Of a stretch of DNA of 64,000 nt, positions 25,218 through 35,319 are shown piece by piece; positions within the stretch are counted from its first letter, which is position 1, and every line of letters starts with the position of its first letter. Source of the DNA: Lachnospiraceae bacterium XBD2001 (GTDB lineage: Bacteria > Bacillota > Clostridia > Lachnospirales > Lachnospiraceae); the NCBI GenBank assembly GCA_900116395.1, contig FPAN01000003.1:62001-126000 (forward strand). Direction: 5' to 3'. The notes beneath the pieces are model-generated. The model had not been told where the DNA came from. It saw only the letters and a program-made list of their open reading frames with translations, and did not search any database. Made by a program: the position numbers and the translations under genes.

Positions 25218-25239
25218 TGAAACAAGCTCGTTTGTTTCA
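25218..25239. promoter_or_regulatory. Inverted repeat in the importer leader
   Basis: TGAAACAA (25218-25225), spacer GCTCGT, TTGTTTCA (25232-25239): perfect 8-bp arms just after the predicted transcription start. Could be an operator for a LacI/GntR-type regulator or a 5'-end mRNA hairpin. Confidence 0.5.
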
Positions 25240-25268
25240 AAGCTATCATTCATTTAGGAGGGTATAGA

Positions 25269-26732
25269 ATGAAGAAGAAGTTACTAGCAATGACAATGGC
25301 TATGCTCATGGGTGCAGTAGCAGTGACAGGCTGCTCTACTACAACCGTGGAAGAAGCTGGGGAAACATCTGGGGATGCAGCTACAACGGAAGCTGCTGAG
25401 GATGAGAGCACAACCGATTCCTTTACAGGAAACGGAGACAAGACACTGAATGTGTTCCTTTACATGCAGGAGCATGAGAAGGAAATCTACAAGAAGTTGG
25501 TTTCTGAATTCGTAGATGAGCACAAGGATGAGATTAAGGAAGTTGTATTCGAAGTTACCACACAGGATGAGTACAACACCAAGATGATTGCCAACATGAC
25601 CGCCAATGATTTGCCGGATGTATTCTATGTTGGACCATCTGCAGTTCGTTCTTATGTAGACAACGGATATGTTCTTCCGTTAGATGACTATGTAGATGCA
25701 GACACCATCGGTAAGGTTTGGGGAACCACTCAGGAAATCTACAGATATGATGGTAAAAATGTAGGAAGCGGAAGCTTATACGCACTTCCTAAGGATCTTT
25801 CCTGCTTCGCATTCGCATACAACAAAGACTTATTTGATGAAGCCGGTTTGGATTATCCGGATCCGGAGAAGCCATACACCTATGATGAGTTCGTCGAAGT
25901 ATGTAAGGCATTAACCAAGGATACCGACGGAGATGGCGAGATCGATCAGTGGGGCGTTGCAAATGCAAACCAGTTTGGTATGACTCCTTATCTGTATTCT
26001 AACGGCGTGAAGTTCTTAAATGACGACATGACCAAGGTAAACGTAGCAAACAACAAGCAGTTGGAAGAAGCATTGACCTTCTACACCGACTTAACCTTGA
26101 ACGGATATACACCTACCGTTGATCAGGACGCTGCTCTTGGTGGATACCAGAGATGGTTGGATGGCCAGATTGGTTTCTATGCATGCGGTACTTGGGATGT
26201 AGCTGCATTTATGGATGATGCAACCTTCCCTTATGATTGGGACCTTTGTGGATGGCCGGTTGGTCCTTCCGGTGATGGAAGATCTCATACTTGGATGGGT
26301 TCTGTAGGTTACTGTGTATCCGCAACTTCCGAGAATCCTGACCTTGCAGCACAGTTGATTGCTAAGCTTTCCACTGATGAAGAAGGACAGAGAGCAGTAT
26401 CCGGTATCTCTACCGGAAGCTCCATTCAGCTTCCAAACATCACGGATCTTGCTTACGGCGAGTTCAAGGATGCTGTTGCAGATGGATCTCTTCCATTCCC
26501 AAGCAACATGGATGTTATCTTCGGATACTTCGATGGCAACGATCATTATGCAGCATCTCTTCAGGAGACTGACTACACCTACAACGCTGAGTGGTTCGAC
26601 CCATTCTGGCAGGGTGTAACCAACATTCAGAGCGGTGACATCAGTGTTCATGATTTCCTTCAGGAAGTTGAGCCTGAGATGCAGTCCGCATTGGATAATG
26701 CAATTGAGTTACAGAATTCTGCAACCAACTAA
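25269..26732 (+). CDS. ABC sugar transporter substrate-binding lipoprotein
   Basis: 487 residues. Lipoprotein signal MKKKLLAMTMAMLMGAVAVTG followed by the lipobox Cys; a Thr/Glu/Ala-rich linker; then a family-1 extracellular solute-binding fold with FAYNKDLFDEAGLDYPDPEKPYTYDEF typical of CUT1 sugar-binding proteins (quoted in parts: FAYNKDLFDEAGL, then YTYDEF). Two permease genes follow, then arabinan hydrolases, so arabino-oligosaccharides are the likely ligand; this is inferred from context. It has its own promoter and is probably the most highly expressed gene of the cluster, given the stem-loop after it. Confidence 0.9.
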   Translation: MKKKLLAMTMAMLMGAVAVTGCSTTTVEEAGETSGDAATTEAAEDESTTDSFTGNGDKTLNVFLYMQEHEKEIYKKLVSEFVDEHKDEIKEVVFEVTTQDEYNTKMIANMTANDLPDVFYVGPSAVRSYVDNGYVLPLDDYVDADTIGKVWGTTQEIYRYDGKNVGSGSLYALPKDLSCFAFAYNKDLFDEAGLDYPDPEKPYTYDEFVEVCKALTKDTDGDGEIDQWGVANANQFGMTPYLYSNGVKFLNDDMTKVNVANNKQLEEALTFYTDLTLNGYTPTVDQDAALGGYQRWLDGQIGFYACGTWDVAAFMDDATFPYDWDLCGWPVGPSGDGRSHTWMGSVGYCVSATSENPDLAAQLIAKLSTDEEGQRAVSGISTGSSIQLPNITDLAYGEFKDAVADGSLPFPSNMDVIFGYFDGNDHYAASLQETDYTYNAEWFDPFWQGVTNIQSGDISVHDFLQEVEPEMQSALDNAIELQNSATN

Positions 26733-26756
26733 TCATTCGAATAGCTAGAGTATGAC

Positions 26757-26790
26757 ATATGGGCCCCTTACCGATGTGAGGGGCTCATAT
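26757..26790 (+). other. Stable stem-loop between binding protein and permeases
   Basis: 12-bp arms (26757-26768 and 26779-26790, one G-U pair) with no T run. Such loops after binding-protein genes commonly protect the upstream mRNA or reduce read-through, giving excess binding protein over permease. Confidence 0.65.
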
Positions 26791-26816
26791 TGGGTAAGGT
26801 TTGATAGGAGTACGAT

Positions 26817-27734
26817 ATGACAGACAAAAAGGGTAAAACACAACTGTCTGCAATGGCAAAAAGAGAAGAACGTTGGGCGTGGCTGTTTATTGCAGCGCCA
26901 TTTGTGGGCTTTTTATGCTTCATGGCGTATCCAATTATTTTTGCAATCATTGTAAGTTTGAGCCGATGGACCGGTATCAACTCCCTCTGGGGAAACATTG
27001 TGGGATTCCGCAACTATATTGAAATCTTCCAGGATGCCAAATTCTGGAAATCCATGGGAACCACCATTATCTATATGATTGGTATTCCGATTGGTATGTT
27101 TCTTGGCGTCACCATTGCCATGGGATTGAATCGTAAGATTCCCGGACGCCGATTACTGACTACCATGTACTATGTACCGGTAGTATCCTCTCTGGTTGCA
27201 GTATCCATCCTGTGGGCATGGGTATTCAACTACGATTACGGCTTGTTGAACAGTATTATTAAGGCTTTAACAGGCCTGCATGGACCGAACTGGTTGGGAG
27301 ATGAGGTCATGGTCAAAGTGGCAATGATCATCTTCATGGTTTGGAAGGGCCTTGGAGGTTCCATTATTCTCTACCTGGCAGGCTTGCAGAATATTCCAAG
27401 AGACTATTACGAAGCTGCCGAGATTGACGGGGCAGGAAGCTGGGCGAAGTTCGCCAATATCACCTGGCCGCTGTTATCTCCGGTTACGTTCTATATATTG
27501 ATTACTTCTTTGATCGGTGGATTCCAGGTATTCGTTGAGGTACAGGTTATGGCATCCAACGGTGGTAAGAATTATTCCGCAGCAACCGTTGTTTTCTATC
27601 TCTATGAGAAAGCATTCAAGAACGGACAGCTTGGATACGGAAGTGCAATTGCAGTAATTTTGGCAATTATTATTTTCATCATTACGGCCATCAACTTCCA
27701 TGGACAGAATAAATGGGTGAAGACAATTGACTAG
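26817..27734 (+). CDS. ABC sugar transporter permease (MalF-like)
   Basis: 305 residues, six predicted membrane helices. The cytosolic EAA loop reads YYEAAEIDGAGSWAKFANIT, the contact to the ATPase. Start at 26817 follows AGGAG. The next permease starts 13 nt after its stop. No ATP-binding subunit is encoded in the window, so a shared MsmX/UgpC-type ATPase must serve this importer. Confidence 0.93.
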   Translation: MTDKKGKTQLSAMAKREERWAWLFIAAPFVGFLCFMAYPIIFAIIVSLSRWTGINSLWGNIVGFRNYIEIFQDAKFWKSMGTTIIYMIGIPIGMFLGVTIAMGLNRKIPGRRLLTTMYYVPVVSSLVAVSILWAWVFNYDYGLLNSIIKALTGLHGPNWLGDEVMVKVAMIIFMVWKGLGGSIILYLAGLQNIPRDYYEAAEIDGAGSWAKFANITWPLLSPVTFYILITSLIGGFQVFVEVQVMASNGGKNYSAATVVFYLYEKAFKNGQLGYGSAIAVILAIIIFIITAINFHGQNKWVKTID

Positions 27735-27747
27735 GAGGGTAGATGGA

Positions 27748-28638
27748 ATGAGCAAAGAAAAAACAATCAAAGCCGGAAAAAACGATTACATCACCGATAA
27801 AGTTGTCACACCGAAAGAGAAAGCGGTGAATACGATTGTATTCATTATTCTGGCACTTGTAGCAGTAATTATGGTATTTCCACTGGTCTATATGGTGCTG
27901 ACATCCTTCATGACCAAGAACCAGATTCTATCCGGTCACCTGACATTGATTCCGGACCCGGTTCTTATCGGTAAGTATCATGAGGTGTTAAGCAAAGGTC
28001 AGTTTATCAGCGGTATCATCAATACCATTAAGGTAGAGATTCCGGTACTTCTGGTTGGTGGATTTACATCCTCCCTGGCAGCGTTTGCGTTTGCCAAGAT
28101 GAATTTCAGAGGCAAAGACAAGTTCTTCTTGGCACTGCTTGCTACCATTATGATTCCTTTTGCGGTTGTAATGATTCCGCAGTATGTATTATTTACGAAG
28201 CTGGGCTGGACCAACTCCCTGTTGCCACTGATTATTCCGGGCCTCTTCGGTAACGTCAGCATGATTTTCTTCTTAAGACAGAATCTCTATAGCATTCCGT
28301 CCGATTTGATGGATGCAGCGAAGTTGGATGGATGTTCTTACTTCGGAACCTATTGGAGAATCTTCCTCCCGTTGATGAAGGGAGCACTTGGAACCCAGCT
28401 GATGTTATGGTTCATGGGTATTTGGAACGATTACCTGGCACCGACGATTTTCCTCCGCAGCGAGGCGAATTGGACCTTGCAGGTAGTCATCCGTTCTTTC
28501 AATTCCTATTATGCAATTCAGAGTGATTACGCACTCATTATGGCAGCATCTGTTATTGCAATGATTCCGACCTTGTTACTCTTCTTTATTTTCCAGAGAG
28601 TCATCATCGAATCCATTGCAATCAGTGGTATTAAGTAA
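27748..28638 (+). CDS. ABC sugar transporter permease (MalG-like)
   Basis: 296 residues; six predicted helices; EAA loop LMDAAKLDGCSYFGTYWRI. The ATG at 27748 is favoured because AGGAGGG (27733-27739) stands 8 nt upstream; a TTG at 27727 would overlap the previous gene. Second permease of the CUT1 importer. Confidence 0.93.
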   Translation: MSKEKTIKAGKNDYITDKVVTPKEKAVNTIVFIILALVAVIMVFPLVYMVLTSFMTKNQILSGHLTLIPDPVLIGKYHEVLSKGQFISGIINTIKVEIPVLLVGGFTSSLAAFAFAKMNFRGKDKFFLALLATIMIPFAVVMIPQYVLFTKLGWTNSLLPLIIPGLFGNVSMIFFLRQNLYSIPSDLMDAAKLDGCSYFGTYWRIFLPLMKGALGTQLMLWFMGIWNDYLAPTIFLRSEANWTLQVVIRSFNSYYAIQSDYALIMAASVIAMIPTLLLFFIFQRVIIESIAISGIK

Positions 28639-28653
28639 AGGAGCATTTTGTGT

Positions 28654-29337
28654 ATGAGCGACCGTTACTATGATAATCCGGTCATTCGAATATTGAATCG
28701 TTGTACCGATTTGGTGGTATTGAACCTCTTGTTCCTGTTGTGTTGCATTCCGGTGGTAACCATCGGAGCAGCACTAACGGCTATGAGTTCTGTCACCCTT
28801 CGTTCCGTACGATATGGAGACGGGTATGTGGTGCAGCATTTTTTCAAGGCATTTCGGGAGAACTTCCGCCGATCCACTATGGTATGGTTGGGAGCAATGC
28901 TCTTTGGCGCCTTATTGGTATTGGATTTTCTGTTCTGGAACGGTGAAGGGAATGGGGTGGTTGCATCTACCATGAAGATGGTCACTATCGCTTTGGGACT
29001 GCTTGGTTATATGGTTTTGGTTTGGCTGTTTCCTTTGATTGCCAAGACGGACGCAAGTAGACGGGAGCAGTTTGTCAATGCCATTAAGATGGCAGTGGGA
29101 TACTTTTTCCCTTATACCGTAGTGTGCATGGGGCTTCCGCTTTTGGCAGCATATCTTGCCTACATCAATGGCCCTATGTTGATGCTCATGCTGGTGATGG
29201 GATTTGCAACGGTTTCATACATATGCTCATTTTTTATTTATCGTGTGTTTGCCAACCACATTGAGGAGGAATCCTTAGGAAGCGAAGACGTACTGTTTCC
29301 GCTTCGCAAGAAATCCAACGAGGAGAGCGAAAAATAA
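28654..29337 (+). CDS. DUF624 (YesL-like) membrane protein
   Basis: 227 residues; about five hydrophobic helices. The N-terminus YYDNPVIRILNRCTDLVVLN and CCIPVVTIGAALTAMSSVTL are typical of DUF624/YesL, small membrane proteins found in Firmicutes sugar-importer operons. No activity is known; a role in transporter assembly or gating has been guessed. ATG at 28654 chosen over TTG at 28648; AAAGGAG (28637-28643) could serve either. A second DUF624 gene closes the cluster at 34.65 kb. The stop overlaps the next ATG by one base. Confidence 0.88.
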   Translation: MSDRYYDNPVIRILNRCTDLVVLNLLFLLCCIPVVTIGAALTAMSSVTLRSVRYGDGYVVQHFFKAFRENFRRSTMVWLGAMLFGALLVLDFLFWNGEGNGVVASTMKMVTIALGLLGYMVLVWLFPLIAKTDASRREQFVNAIKMAVGYFFPYTVVCMGLPLLAAYLAYINGPMLMLMLVMGFATVSYICSFFIYRVFANHIEEESLGSEDVLFPLRKKSNEESEK

Positions 29338-30293
29338 TGGCAGATGAAATGATTTATAACAAACCTTGGATTGCGCAAAGAGCAGATCCCTTCGTAACAT
29401 ATCATGATGGATTTTATTTTTTTACCGCATCGGTACCGGCCTATGATGCCATTGTGCTGCGTCGAAGCAAGACGTTAGAAGGACTGGCAGAGGCAGAAGA
29501 GAAAGTGTTATGGACCAAGCATGCATCCGGTCCGATGAGTGAACATATCTGGGCGCCGGAGATGCATTATTTGTTCGGTAAGTGGTATATCTATTTTGCC
29601 GGAGGAGAGAAGGAGGATGTGTGGAACATTCGCCCTTATGTCTTGGAATGCACCGGAGAGGATCCTTACGAGGATGCCTGGGTAGAAAAAGGAAAAATGC
29701 AGTGTGCCGATGAGGATGAATTCTCCTTCCGTGCATTCTCTTTGGATGCCACGGTTTTTGAGAATCATGGCGATTACTATATGATCTGGGCTGAGAAAGT
29801 CGGCGTTGGTCGACAGATCAGTAATCTCTACATTGCCCGTATGGAATCCGCAACCAAGCTTGCAACGGTGCAGGTGCTGCTTACCACACCGGATTACGAC
29901 TGGGAGCGTGTGGGATTCTGGGTGAATGAAGGCCCTGCAGTCCTTAAGCATGAGAATAAGATTTATGTGACCTATTCCGCTTCGGAAACGGGAGCAGCGT
30001 ACTGTGTGGGATTACTTGCAGCAGATGCAGATGCGAACCTGCTGGATCCGTTATCCTGGAGCAAATCCAGAGAACCTGTATTGGCAACAGATGCAGCCCT
30101 AGGCTTATATGGTCCGGGTCACAATTCCTTTACCAAGGATGCGGATGGCAGAGATATTATGGTATATCATGCCAGAACGGAAGAGAAGATTGAAGGCAAT
30201 CCGCTGTATAACCCGAACCGTCATGCATTTTATATGACGGTAGAATGGAGCGCAGAAGGAACACCGATTTTTGACTATAAGAATCGTTCATGA
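29337..30293 (+). CDS. GH43 family arabinofuranosidase, cytoplasmic
   Basis: 318 residues, a single five-bladed propeller without signal peptide, so cytosolic. Putative catalytic triad: Asp17 (RADPFVTYHDG, base), Asp137 (SLDATVFENHGDYYM, pKa modulator) and Glu198 (WVNEGPAVLKH, acid). The sequence type, ending YGPGHNSFTKDADGRDIMVYHAR, resembles exo-acting alpha-L-arabinofuranosidases of GH43 that trim arabinose from imported oligosaccharides; the subfamily is a guess. Translationally coupled at both ends (TAATG with DUF624; ATGA region with the next gene). Confidence 0.85.
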   Translation: MADEMIYNKPWIAQRADPFVTYHDGFYFFTASVPAYDAIVLRRSKTLEGLAEAEEKVLWTKHASGPMSEHIWAPEMHYLFGKWYIYFAGGEKEDVWNIRPYVLECTGEDPYEDAWVEKGKMQCADEDEFSFRAFSLDATVFENHGDYYMIWAEKVGVGRQISNLYIARMESATKLATVQVLLTTPDYDWERVGFWVNEGPAVLKHENKIYVTYSASETGAAYCVGLLAADADANLLDPLSWSKSREPVLATDAALGLYGPGHNSFTKDADGRDIMVYHARTEEKIEGNPLYNPNRHAFYMTVEWSAEGTPIFDYKNRS

Positions 30294-30304
30294 GAGAGAA
30301 ACAT

Positions 30305-31828
30305 ATGAAAAAAAAGAGAATGGTAGGATTATTGCTTACTATGGCAATGGTCACCACAGCGTGCGGCACCACCTCCGGGGATGCCGCATCCTCACATCAG
30401 GGGGAAGCGGATGTGGCAACAATTGCCACCGGCAATCAGGAACTTGGCATCTCCTGTCATGATCCCCAGATACTGAATGACAATGGAACCTATTATATGA
30501 CCGGTTCCCATATTGTGCTGGCCAAGTCCGAGGATTTACAGCAGTGGGACTATATTAGTAACGGCAATGCCAAGAACTATATATCGAATCTGTATTCCGG
30601 GGATTTGGAGGCCTTTTCCTACGTTGGTAAAAACGAAGATGGTGGATACTCCTTGTGGGCCGGTAATATTTTCTATAACGAGACCATGGGCAAATACTGT
30701 TTGTATTTTTGTACCAGTTCCAGCTACATCAAGTCTACCTTGGCACTAGCGGTTTCTGATACGCCGGAGGGACCCTATGAATATACGGATACGTTACTGT
30801 ACTCCGGATTTTCCAAGAAGGAAGCAGACCAAACAGACCTCTATGATGTGATTGGGGATGAAGACGACAGTCGCTACTTCAAGTTGGGTGGCTACAATAA
30901 CAACCTATGGCCGAATTGCATCGACCCTGCGGTCTATACCGATGCCGACGGCCGTATCTGGATGGTGTACGGCTCTTGGTCCGGCGGTATTTTTGCCCTG
31001 GAAATCGATGCGGCTACCGGACTTCCTATCCACCCGGAAGGGGACGAAGCAAATGGGGTAGATCCATATTTTGGATACCACCTGATCGGTGGCGGACATC
31101 ATGCCTGTGAAGGGGCCTATATGACCTATAATTCTGACAACGGATACTATTATTTGTTTGTTTCTTATGGTAACTTACAAAGAGAGGGCGGATATCAGAT
31201 TCGCCAGTTCCGTAGCACGTCTCCGGTTGGTCCCTTTGTGGATGCGGCGGGAAACACTTTGGGGGATCAGGAGGATTACTTTTCTTATGGCCTGAAAATG
31301 GCCGGCAATTATGATTTCCCATCTTTAGAAACTGCATACATGGCTCCGGGCGGACAATCCGTATTTTTTGATACCGATGGCAATCCTTATATGGTTTACC
31401 ACCAGCGGTTCGATCAGGGAACAGAGTATCACGAGCCTCGGGTTCATCGGATGTATCTTACCGGTGATGATTGGTATGTCATGACTCCGTTTGCCTACAC
31501 CGGCGAGGAAGAGCGAATGTTGGATATCCAACAGAACGATTTCGCCGGAACCTATTATGTGGTAAACCATGAGACCGATGTATCCAATGTGATTCATCGT
31601 GCCGTGGAATGGAAGTTTGGCGCCGATGGAAGTATATCCTGTGAGACGGAGGGCAATTATACCATTTCCGAAGATTCCGGAGAAATCACTGTTACCTTGG
31701 ATGGAGTTACTTATACCGGTGTTGTGATCCGTATGGATGATGAAGCCGGTAATCCGGTGGAGACATTTATGGCTACGGGCAATAATAACGAGACCTTGTG
31801 GGGCGTGAAGTATCTGAAGGAAGATTAG
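30305..31828 (+). CDS. GH43 arabinanase, surface lipoprotein
   Basis: 507 residues. [20 protein letters not shown] is a lipoprotein signal. The GH43 propeller has Asp53 ([17 protein letters not shown]), Asp207 ([20 protein letters not shown]) and Glu269 ([20 protein letters not shown]), followed by a C-terminal beta domain (about residues 400-507) as in the endo-arabinanase Abn2 of Bacillus. It is the only secreted glycosidase of the cluster and would open arabinan at the cell surface. The ATG at 30305 starts the signal peptide; an in-frame ATG at 30290 overlaps the previous stop and could couple translation. Confidence 0.88.
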   Translation: MKKKRMVGLLLTMAMVTTACGTTSGDAASSHQGEADVATIATGNQELGISCHDPQILNDNGTYYMTGSHIVLAKSEDLQQWDYISNGNAKNYISNLYSGDLEAFSYVGKNEDGGYSLWAGNIFYNETMGKYCLYFCTSSSYIKSTLALAVSDTPEGPYEYTDTLLYSGFSKKEADQTDLYDVIGDEDDSRYFKLGGYNNNLWPNCIDPAVYTDADGRIWMVYGSWSGGIFALEIDAATGLPIHPEGDEANGVDPYFGYHLIGGGHHACEGAYMTYNSDNGYYYLFVSYGNLQREGGYQIRQFRSTSPVGPFVDAAGNTLGDQEDYFSYGLKMAGNYDFPSLETAYMAPGGQSVFFDTDGNPYMVYHQRFDQGTEYHEPRVHRMYLTGDDWYVMTPFAYTGEEERMLDIQQNDFAGTYYVVNHETDVSNVIHRAVEWKFGADGSISCETEGNYTISEDSGEITVTLDGVTYTGVVIRMDDEAGNPVETFMATGNNNETLWGVKYLKED

Positions 31829-31839
31829 AGGAGGAAAAA

Positions 31840-33348
31840 ATGGCAAACTTACACATTAACAATCGCAAAAAAGTATCTCATATCAATCCGGAAATCTACG
31901 GACATTTTTCCGAACATTTGGGACGATGCATTTATGAAGGAATCTATGTTGGGGAGCATTCCGATATTCCAAATGTAAACGGTATGCGCTGTGATGTGGT
32001 GGAAGCGTTGAAGGAACTGAAGGTTCCGGTGCTTCGCTGGCCGGGCGGATGCTTCGCGGATGAATACCATTGGAAGGATGGTATCGGTCCGAAGGAAAAA
32101 CGTAAGAAAATGATTAACACCCACTGGGGTGGTGTGGTAGAAGACAACAGCTTCGGTACCCATGAGTTTTTTGAACTTGCAAGACAGCTTGGCTGCAAGA
32201 CCTATATCAATGGCAATGTTGGTAGCGGTACCGTCCAGGAAATGTCGGAATGGGTGGAGTATATTACGTTTAACGGCGTTTCTCCTATGGCAGATTTGCG
32301 TAAGGCAAACGGTCACGAAGAGGCATGGCATATTGATTATTTCGGCGTAGGTAATGAGAACTGGGGCTGTGGCGGTAATATGCGTCCAAGCTATTATGCA
32401 GACTTGTATCGCAGATTCCAGACCTACGTTCGTAATTACGATCCCGAGCATCCAATTCAAAAGATTTGCGGTGGTGCCAATGTAGATGACTATCATTGGA
32501 CCAAGACCGTTTTGGATGTGACCCATGATCATACACCGGAGCAGTTCCATGGATTTATGGATGGTTTGTCACTGCATTACTATGTACATCCATTTGGATG
32601 GGAGGTTAAGGGCAGTGCTACCGATTTCGATGAGGATACATGGTATCTGACTCTTTATAAGGCATTGTACATGGATGAGCTGGTTACCAAGCACGGCAAG
32701 ATTATGGATACCTATGATCCGGAACACAAGATTGGCATGATTGTGGATGAGTGGGGTACTTGGTTTACCTGTGAACCGGGAACCAATCCGGGATTTTTAT
32801 ACCAGCAGAATACGGTGCGTGATGCATTGGTTGCAGGATTAACACTGAATATTTTTAACAAGCATTCTGATCGTGTGAAGATGGCGAACTTAGCTCAGAT
32901 GGTGAATGTGTTGCAGTCTGTCCTTCTTACCGAAGGGGAGAAGATGATTAAGACTCCGACCTATCATGTAATGCATCAGTATCGCTACCATCAGGACGGC
33001 GAGCTGTTAGCTTCCGATTTAACCGGTGTAGAGACCATTTCTTCCGATGCATGGAAGGTTCCGAAGGTAACGGAATCTGTATCGGAAAATGCAGAGGGCA
33101 TCATTACCATTACCTTGAATAACTGCTCTGTATCCGATGGAGAAGATGTGACCATTGATTTTGCAGACGGTGTCTACAAGGTATGTGAGGCAACGGTAGT
33201 AACCGGTGAGATTCACGCCCACAATACCTTCGATGCTCCGGAAGTTGTTCGGGAAGAAGCATTTACCAATTACAAAGAAAGTGAGAATGGAATTGTAGTT
33301 ACTTTGGCTCCTGCCAGTGTCACCATGATTCGCGTAAAAAGAGGATAA
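31840..33348 (+). CDS. GH51 alpha-L-arabinofuranosidase, cytoplasmic
   Basis: 502 residues, no signal peptide. The N-terminus shows the GH51 form ([20 protein letters not shown] and [15 protein letters not shown]). Acid/base Glu173 in [11 protein letters not shown] and nucleophile Glu304 in IVDEWGTWF are both present. It releases terminal L-arabinose from arabino-oligosaccharides by a retaining mechanism. AGAGGAGGA (31827-31835) precedes the ATG at 31840; in-frame extension upstream lies in the previous gene and is not used. Confidence 0.95.
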   Translation: MANLHINNRKKVSHINPEIYGHFSEHLGRCIYEGIYVGEHSDIPNVNGMRCDVVEALKELKVPVLRWPGGCFADEYHWKDGIGPKEKRKKMINTHWGGVVEDNSFGTHEFFELARQLGCKTYINGNVGSGTVQEMSEWVEYITFNGVSPMADLRKANGHEEAWHIDYFGVGNENWGCGGNMRPSYYADLYRRFQTYVRNYDPEHPIQKICGGANVDDYHWTKTVLDVTHDHTPEQFHGFMDGLSLHYYVHPFGWEVKGSATDFDEDTWYLTLYKALYMDELVTKHGKIMDTYDPEHKIGMIVDEWGTWFTCEPGTNPGFLYQQNTVRDALVAGLTLNIFNKHSDRVKMANLAQMVNVLQSVLLTEGEKMIKTPTYHVMHQYRYHQDGELLASDLTGVETISSDAWKVPKVTESVSENAEGIITITLNNCSVSDGEDVTIDFADGVYKVCEATVVTGEIHAHNTFDAPEVVREEAFTNYKESENGIVVTLAPASVTMIRVKRG

Positions 33349-34643
33349 TGAGAATGATCCACGATCCGGCCGCCTTCTATGATGAGGCGACCGGAAATTA
33401 TTATATCTATAGTACCGGCGCTATCGGACAGGTCTCCAAAGACCTGGTGCATTTTACGCCACTAGGCCAGGTGGTCCTTTACGTGCCGCCGGAAGCAAAA
33501 GAATGGACGAAAAGCGATGATATCTGGGCTCCGGATATTGTAAAGGTAGGGGATGAGTATCGCTTATACTGTTCCAATTCTTCCTGGGGTGTGCAGCGTT
33601 CCTGTATCTTTCTGGCTGTCTCCCACAAGGCGGAAGGTCCCTTTGAACCAAGAGGCATCGTGTTAAAAACCGACGATTGTCTTCCGGTGAATGCCATTGA
33701 TGCCAATATCATTACGGATGTGGATACCGGAGAGATGTATATGCTCTACGGTTCCTTCTGGGGTGGCGCCCATGTATTGCCATTAGATCCAAAGACCGGA
33801 TTGGCAAAATCCGAAGCTCCGGCCAATTGGACCTTGGACGAGAAGACGAACACCCTGAGTCATCCGGTGGAAGACATCATCGGAACCTGCGTGGCCAGAC
33901 GTCCAAGCTGGATGAGCGGAGCCTTAGAAGGCCCTTATATGATTTATCATCCGAAGTATCAATACTATTATTTGTTTGTTTCCTACGGCTCCTTAAAATC
34001 CGACTACCAGATTCGGGTGGGACGGAGCAAATCCATCACCGGTCCCTTCGTTGACTGGGCGGGACGGGGGCTTACGGATCTGTCGGATGGAAGAAATCAA
34101 TACGGAAATCTAATTATGGCTGGATATCAGTGGAATGATGGTGTACCATATATGGCACCGGGGCATAATTCGGTTCTTCGGGATGCAAATGGGGAATACT
34201 ATGTGGTTGCCCATATCCGGAAGAAGGATTATTCCGCCGAGATGATGGAACCATCACAGATGCAGCTGCGAAAGCTGTTCTTTTCCGAGGATGGTTGGCC
34301 GTATACCGCGCCACAGCCTTACCGGGGAGAACTGCAGACGTCGATTTCGGAAGAAGAGCTGATCGGATTCTATGAGCGGGTGGATCTCGTGCCGACGCTC
34401 CCTCAGGGAATCTCAACAGCAACACCGATGCGATTGGGTGCGGATGGCTACTATGAACATTGTAGCGTTCAGGGAAGTTGGAACTTGTTGGATAAACAAC
34501 GAATTGCAATTACCTATGGACCCCACCGGGAAGAGGTTCGCTTTCTTCGTATCTATGATACGGAGCGGGAAGTTGAGACAATCGGCCTATGCGGAATCAG
34601 CGAAGACGGCATCTGTTTTTGGGCAAAGAAAGTGAGTAAGTAA
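33348..34643 (+). CDS. GH43 arabinanase-type enzyme, cytoplasmic
   Basis: 431 residues, no signal peptide. Triad: Asp6 (HDPAAFYDEATGNYYIY), Asp118 (NAIDANIITDVDTGEMYMLYG) quoted in part, and Glu194 (GALEGPYMIYHPKYQYYYLF). A C-terminal beta domain (about 330-431) matches the one in the lipoprotein GH43 at 30.3 kb, so the two look like surface and cytosolic versions of one architecture. An ATG at 33354 (residue 3) has a better-spaced AGAGGA and may be the real start. It would cut alpha-1,5 links in imported oligosaccharides. Confidence 0.87.
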   Translation: MRMIHDPAAFYDEATGNYYIYSTGAIGQVSKDLVHFTPLGQVVLYVPPEAKEWTKSDDIWAPDIVKVGDEYRLYCSNSSWGVQRSCIFLAVSHKAEGPFEPRGIVLKTDDCLPVNAIDANIITDVDTGEMYMLYGSFWGGAHVLPLDPKTGLAKSEAPANWTLDEKTNTLSHPVEDIIGTCVARRPSWMSGALEGPYMIYHPKYQYYYLFVSYGSLKSDYQIRVGRSKSITGPFVDWAGRGLTDLSDGRNQYGNLIMAGYQWNDGVPYMAPGHNSVLRDANGEYYVVAHIRKKDYSAEMMEPSQMQLRKLFFSEDGWPYTAPQPYRGELQTSISEEELIGFYERVDLVPTLPQGISTATPMRLGADGYYEHCSVQGSWNLLDKQRIAITYGPHREEVRFLRIYDTEREVETIGLCGISEDGICFWAKKVSK

Positions 34644-34650
34644 TACCGAT

Positions 34651-35319
34651 ATGTCTAGAATATTTGATTACGATAACGGATTTTTCCGTTTTATGAGCAA
34701 GCTTGTGGATGCATTTTTTATCAGTGTCCTTTGGACGGTGTTTTCCGTTCCTTTTGTCACCATCGGAGCCTCAACCCAGGCGCTGTACCATACGGTACAT
34801 AAACAGTTGAAGGGTGGAAGAGGTTATGTGTGGCAGGAGTTCTATGAGTCCTTCCGGGATCATCTGAAAGAGAACATTTTGATTGCGGTAATCTATGAAC
34901 TGCTCATTGGTATTTTTGCTTATGAGCGCATTCTGATTCGTACCATGATTGATAACGGCGGTCCGGACTACCTGCGTCTGATGTATTTCCTTACGGCATT
35001 CTTCCAGTTGTTGGTGGTAACCTGGGCGATTTTTACCTTCTGTTATCGTGCGAGATTTGAGATGGATTGGAAGAACTCCATGAAGAACGGCATTTTACTG
35101 TTGCTTGGTTATTTGCCAAGATCTTTTGCGATTTTATTGACTGCAGCAGTGGCAGCCTTCGTGGTTTATTTGATTCCGATTTTGATTTGTTTTGTTCCAA
35201 CGATTCTGTTTTTGTTCTATGACTTCTTGCTGGAGAAGGTGTTCCGTAGATTGATGAGTCCGGAGGACTTGGCCAGAGAGGAAGAGCTGGAGATGGAGCG
35301 AAAGAGAGACAATGAGTAG
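34651..35319 (+). CDS. DUF624 (YesL-like) membrane protein, second copy
   Basis: 222 residues. FDYDNGFFRFMSKLVDAFFIS and VPFVTIGASTQALYHTVHKQ mark it as DUF624, clearly diverged from the copy at 28.65 kb. About five membrane helices and a charged C-terminal tail. Its 3' end overlaps the next small gene by 8 bases. Last membrane protein of the sugar cluster. Function unknown. Confidence 0.87.
   Translation: MSRIFDYDNGFFRFMSKLVDAFFISVLWTVFSVPFVTIGASTQALYHTVHKQLKGGRGYVWQEFYESFRDHLKENILIAVIYELLIGIFAYERILIRTMIDNGGPDYLRLMYFLTAFFQLLVVTWAIFTFCYRARFEMDWKNSMKNGILLLLGYLPRSFAILLTAAVAAFVVYLIPILICFVPTILFLFYDFLLEKVFRRLMSPEDLAREEELEMERKRDNE

Larger units (their letters stand above)
24980..25268 (+). promoter_or_regulatory. 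AT-rich leader and control region of the sugar-importer operon
   Basis: About 290 bases without a gene. It holds the promoter (25177-25205), five TTTAG/CTAAA half-sites (25142-25194), an 8-bp inverted repeat (25218-25239) and the ribosome site AGGAGGG next to the binding-protein ATG. The part before 25140 is AT-rich with no further element I can support. Confidence 0.55.

Noticed and set aside
31798..31839. Longer N-terminus for the GH51 enzyme
   Set aside because: The extension overlaps the previous gene and includes the ribosome site of the ATG at 31840.
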